Both the position numbers and the translations under genes were made by a program. Below the pieces are notes generated by a model. It searched no databases. It was given only the letters and a program-made list of their open reading frames with translations, and was not told where the DNA came from. From an uncultured Pseudomonadota bacterium (GTDB taxonomy: Bacteria; Lernaellota; Lernaellaia; Lernaellales; Lernaellaceae), in NCBI GenBank assembly GCA_937967875.1, contig CALBTQ010000093.1, forward strand, positions 1-7,026: a DNA stretch of 7,026 nt, in the 5' to 3' direction. Of this stretch, positions 4,750 through 7,026 are shown one piece after another (positions within the stretch are counted from its first letter, which is position 1; the number at the start of each line of letters is the position of its first letter).

Positions 4750-5835
4750 ATGAACCACGACAACGGATCAACAAGGCGCCTGCTTGACGGGCGCCTTTTC
4801 TTTTTCCTCGCGGTGCTGCTGACGGCCGCGGCGATTTTCGTCGCCCTGGACAACGGCGCGGTGGTCTGGTCGCGTGCGCAGCGAAACGGGGGCGTCAACG
4901 ATCTGATCGTTTTACGCGACGGCATTGCGGCGGCGCGGTTGTATCGCAACGAAATCAGCGTTTGGCGTCAGGGCAAAGTAATCAATCACGCGTATCCCAA
5001 TCCCATTCAACTGGAGCCGGACGGGCGCGGCGGAGCGTTCATTTTGGGACTCTTCGCGCGGCAGATCGGCAGTTTAAGCCCTGAGGGGCGCATGGGGATT
5101 CCGACAAGTTTTCCGCACAAGTATGTGTTGACCGGCGTGCTCGCCGAGGATGACGGCGTGTGGGTGATCGGGCACAATAAGCATCGGATTGCCGATAAGG
5201 ACAAAGACGTTTTCTATATGCCCGAATACTCGCGGTACGAGTGGATGGTTTACTACTTCGAAAAGGAGCTGCCGCGGTCGCTTTTGCTGGTGCGGCCGGC
5301 GCCGTGGAAGTACGAAGACGAGGTGTGGCACGAGGAGTCGGCCGGCATCTGGCGCGTGCTGGCGACCCAACATAACTTGTATGTGGTCAACGATCAGGCC
5401 GAATCGATCCATTGTCTGGACCGCAAAACGGGGCGAGTCCTTTGGCGCGCCGCCACGCCGCCGCGGCCGACCGGCGCGTTGCTGTGGGGCGATCGTCTCG
5501 TGCTGGCCAGTGCGCAAGGCGGGGTGGTCGAGGCGTTTCGGCTTGACAACGGCGGGAACATCTGGCGCACCGAAACGGGCGTGGGTCCGGTGGACATCGC
5601 CTGGTTCGAGGGACGGATCGTCGTCGCCGACCGAGTGCACGATCGCCTGCTGGCGCTGGATCCGCTCGACGGCGGCATCGCGTTGGAACGCCGCCTGACC
5701 GGCGCGCCGCATGCGTTGGCGACCGATGGAGCAACCTTGCTGGTCGGCCTGGATTCCACCGCGCAGATTGTCAGGTTGGATGCGTCGCTCGACGAACGCG
5801 AACGGATCGATTTGACAGATGGAGTATCGCCGTGA
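4750..5835 (+). CDS. Membrane-anchored PQQ-like beta-propeller protein, unknown function
   Basis: This 361-residue protein has a short basic N-terminus (MNHDNGSTRRLLDGR), one membrane segment (about 16-34; LFFFLAVLLTAAAIFVAL) and a long domain beyond it. From the N-in signal-anchor pattern it is probably periplasmic, held in the inner membrane. PQQ-type repeat blades are visible in the C-terminal half: LYVVNDQAESIHCLDRKTGRVLW (shown in part: SIHCLDRKTGRVLW), LASAQGGVVEAFRLDNGGNIW and VADRVHDRLLALDPLDGG, then a degenerate one with LLVGLDSTAQIVRLD. The first half (about 45-200) holds weaker repeats (GAFILGLFARQIGSLSPEG, GVWVIGHNKH). Such propellers are often scaffolds (BamB-like) or PQQ/quinone enzymes; I see no enzyme signature and infer a scaffold or binding role. 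A strong terminator lies over codons 8-19. The stop overlaps the GTG start of the next gene (GTGA), implying coupled translation. Confidence 0.75.
   Translation: MNHDNGSTRRLLDGRLFFFLAVLLTAAAIFVALDNGAVVWSRAQRNGGVNDLIVLRDGIAAARLYRNEISVWRQGKVINHAYPNPIQLEPDGRGGAFILGLFARQIGSLSPEGRMGIPTSFPHKYVLTGVLAEDDGVWVIGHNKHRIADKDKDVFYMPEYSRYEWMVYYFEKELPRSLLLVRPAPWKYEDEVWHEESAGIWRVLATQHNLYVVNDQAESIHCLDRKTGRVLWRAATPPRPTGALLWGDRLVLASAQGGVVEAFRLDNGGNIWRTETGVGPVDIAWFEGRIVVADRVHDRLLALDPLDGGIALERRLTGAPHALATDGATLLVGLDSTAQIVRLDASLDERERIDLTDGVSP
4773..4805 (+). terminator. Intrinsic terminator after the lipoprotein gene, inside the start of the propeller gene
   Basis: AAGGCGCC (4773-4780) pairs perfectly with GGCGCCTT (4790-4797) across a nine-base loop (TGCTTGACG), followed at once by a T-rich run, TTCTTTTT (4798-4805). 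This is a textbook rho-independent terminator with six consecutive G-C pairs, 78 bases after the lipoprotein stop. It overlaps the predicted first codons of the next gene; its T-run encodes the Phe residues that open the membrane segment. Translation from 4750 would cover the hairpin and could suppress it. Confidence 0.82.
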
Positions 5836-6500
5836 AGTGGATCATGCTCGTTTTGCTGGCGTTGATTTTCGTCGTGGTGCTCGGTGCGGCGTTCCTGTTG
5901 CTGCGCCTGATCGCCTCGCATCGCCTGATTCGCGAAAGCAAGCTGTTTCAGCGCCTGGAGGCAAGCGAAAGCAGGCTGGCCAAGGCGTTGCTGGTGCCGC
6001 TGACCGCCTGGCTGCTGTTGTATTTGATCCTCTTCGTGATCCTGATGATCGTCAGCGCGATGAGTTTTATGTATTCCTTCGCGCTGTACGAAGGCGAATG
6101 GTTCGACCAACTGCACAGCCTGCCGAAAACCGCCGGCAACGTCGGCGTGCATTTGATTTACCCGGTGCAGATCATCCTGCTGGGACTGCTCACCTTTTTC
6201 ATCGCCGTCGGCGGCCTGCAAATCGTTATCGGACCGCTGGAATTTCTCGAACGGGTGCGTTTGAAATTCGGCGATTTCGGCGAATTCACGCGACGGATCG
6301 CGGCGCTGATCGCGCTGATCGCCGGGCTGGAGGCGCTGAAACTTGTGCTCTACAGCCTGCTGGTCGCGCCCGCGCAGCTCGGTGAATTTTTCGCGCGCGA
6401 CGCGTTGCCCAAGGCCGATCCGCTGACGACGGCCTTGCTGGCCGCCGGCATGCTGGCCGCGCTGGCCGCGTGGTGGCGGTGGGGGGAGAAGGATAAATGA
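5832..6500 (+). CDS. Polytopic inner-membrane protein, possibly UPF0114/YqhA-like
   Basis: This 222-residue membrane protein has about five hydrophobic segments: 3-27, 53-83, 106-134, 154-178 and 199-215. A basic, helical cytoplasmic-looking stretch (28-50, SHRLIRESKLFQRLEASESR) separates the first two. The part LLGLLTFFIAVGGLQIVIGP, then LKFGDFGEFTRRIAALIALI and LEALKLVL, recalls the UPF0114 (YqhA) pattern of a membrane segment, a short hydrophilic turn with a charged helix, and a last segment with E and K. This likeness is by eye and weak; no catalytic motif is visible. It starts with GTG, overlapping the preceding stop, with GGAG (5821-5824) seven bases upstream, and ends in an ATGA overlap with the next gene. 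It therefore belongs to a tight three-gene operon. Confidence 0.75.
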   Translation: MKWIMLVLLALIFVVVLGAAFLLLRLIASHRLIRESKLFQRLEASESRLAKALLVPLTAWLLLYLILFVILMIVSAMSFMYSFALYEGEWFDQLHSLPKTAGNVGVHLIYPVQIILLGLLTFFIAVGGLQIVIGPLEFLERVRLKFGDFGEFTRRIAALIALIAGLEALKLVLYSLLVAPAQLGEFFARDALPKADPLTTALLAAGMLAALAAWWRWGEKDK

Positions 6501-6973
6501 GTTTGCTGCGGTTCGTCGGCGCATTGTTGCTGTTGCTGGCCGCCATCGGTAGCGCGGGCTGGGCGATCGCGACCGGGCCGACCTTCTTCTATTCGGCCGA
6601 CGATACCGGATTGCATCATGAAGTAACCGTGCCTGTGTTCCGCTTTCTCGCCCTGTGGGCCGTGTCGCTGGGGCTGGCGCTGACCGCGACGCGCGTGATC
6701 AAACCGGGGGAAGGCGCTGGCGCGTGGCGCGAATTGGGCGGGCTGCTGACGGTCGCCGTTTTCGCGTTGGGCGCGTCGCTGATTTTCGTCAATGAGTACA
6801 TTTACAGTTTTTACGACATCAAAGGATTTCCGGTTCATCCCGCCGAGCAGGTGATCTTTCCCGCCGCCGGCTGGCACGGCCTGGGCGATCATTTCCTCGC
6901 GTCGCTGCTGGTATTTGCGGGATTCGGCCTGTTGTGGCTGACCCTGCGGAAAAAATCGACCGCCGCCTCCTGA
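6497..6973 (+). CDS. Four-span inner-membrane protein of unknown function
   Basis: I do not recognise this 158-residue protein. It has four membrane segments: 4-25 (LRFVGALLLLLAAIGSAGWA), 46-66, 80-98 and 132-150. A loop (27-45) contains YSADDTGLHHEVTVP with adjacent His40/His41. A second loop (99-131) contains NEYIYSFYDIKG, His114, and GWHGLGDHF with His127 and His132. The tail is basic (RKKSTAAS). With both termini predicted cytoplasmic, both His-containing loops would face the periplasm, which could hint at metal or haem binding, but this is only a suggestion. The start overlaps the preceding stop (ATGA), and a purine-rich Shine-Dalgarno (GGGGGGAGAAGG, 6481-6492) lies just upstream. It is the last gene of the operon in this window. 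Confidence 0.75.
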   Translation: MSLLRFVGALLLLLAAIGSAGWAIATGPTFFYSADDTGLHHEVTVPVFRFLALWAVSLGLALTATRVIKPGEGAGAWRELGGLLTVAVFALGASLIFVNEYIYSFYDIKGFPVHPAEQVIFPAAGWHGLGDHFLASLLVFAGFGLLWLTLRKKSTAAS

Positions 6974-7003
6974 CTTTCGAATTGATCCGCCCGGACCGCC
7001 AAA

Positions 7004-7016
7004 GCCCCGCAGGGGC
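7004..7016 (+). terminator. GC-rich hairpin at the contig end, possible terminator start
   Basis: GCCCC-GCA-GGGGC is a five-pair stem with a three-base loop, preceded by AAA, 30 bases after the last stop. The ten visible bases after it (GGACGGGATT) contain no T-tract and the contig ends there, so a terminator role cannot be decided. The rest of 6974-7026 shows nothing else. Confidence 0.3.
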
Positions 7017-7026
7017 GGACGGGATT

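Noticed and set aside
3739..4758. Minus-strand 339-residue open frame opposite the lipoprotein gene
   Set aside because: It is the shadow of a GC-rich + strand gene that has a strong Shine-Dalgarno and a lipobox. The minus frame has no recognisable domain.
5394..6524. Minus-strand 376-residue open frame opposite the membrane operon
   Set aside because: Its composition (long Q, R, P and H runs) is what the antisense of Leu/Ala-rich membrane segments gives. The + strand has good starts, overlaps and membrane segments throughout.

Overview
The window is the end of a contig from a GC-rich, Gram-negative, probably uncultured bacterium, most likely from a metagenome assembly. All genes lie on the + strand. 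The first ~45 bases are not genomic: they match the Illumina multiplexing (read 2 side) adapter, probably with an index before it. The first reading frame therefore starts with the known adapter peptide MTGVQTCALPI, and genuine sequence begins near base 46. The organism type is inferred from an outer-membrane secretin, two lipoproteins with lipoboxes, and the pilMNOPQ order typical of Proteobacteria and of former Deltaproteobacteria (Myxococcota and relatives). The short PilQ and the Cys-rich, poly-Asp-tailed lipoprotein lean towards a deltaproteobacterium-like lineage, but I cannot assign a phylum from this sequence alone.

Layout. (1) 46-3742: the type IV pilus alignment and secretin operon, with pilM (C-terminal part only), pilN, pilO, pilP and pilQ. 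PilM (cytoplasmic, actin-like) binds the N-terminal INLLP peptide of PilN. PilN and PilO are single-span inner-membrane proteins that pair through coiled coils and ferredoxin-like domains. The lipoprotein PilP links them to the N0 domain of the PilQ secretin in the outer membrane. Small RNA or DNA elements lie between these genes: a cUUCGg hairpin before pilO, and an extended -10 with an inverted repeat before pilQ. (2) 3743-3873: a 131-base gap with a dyad, an extended -10 promoter candidate and a stem-loop touching a strong Shine-Dalgarno. (3) 3874-4695: an unrecognised Cys-rich lipoprotein ending in nine aspartates. (4) 4750-6973: three tightly overlapping genes (GTGA and ATGA junctions) encoding a membrane-anchored PQQ-type beta-propeller and two polytopic membrane proteins of unknown function.

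A textbook intrinsic terminator (4773-4805) lies inside the predicted 5' end of the propeller gene. It would end the lipoprotein transcript, and it either makes the downstream operon conditional or implies a different start for it. The contig ends 53 bases after the last gene, in a GC-rich hairpin that may be the start of a terminator. I see no tRNA, rRNA, CRISPR array, insertion sequence or convincing minus-strand gene.
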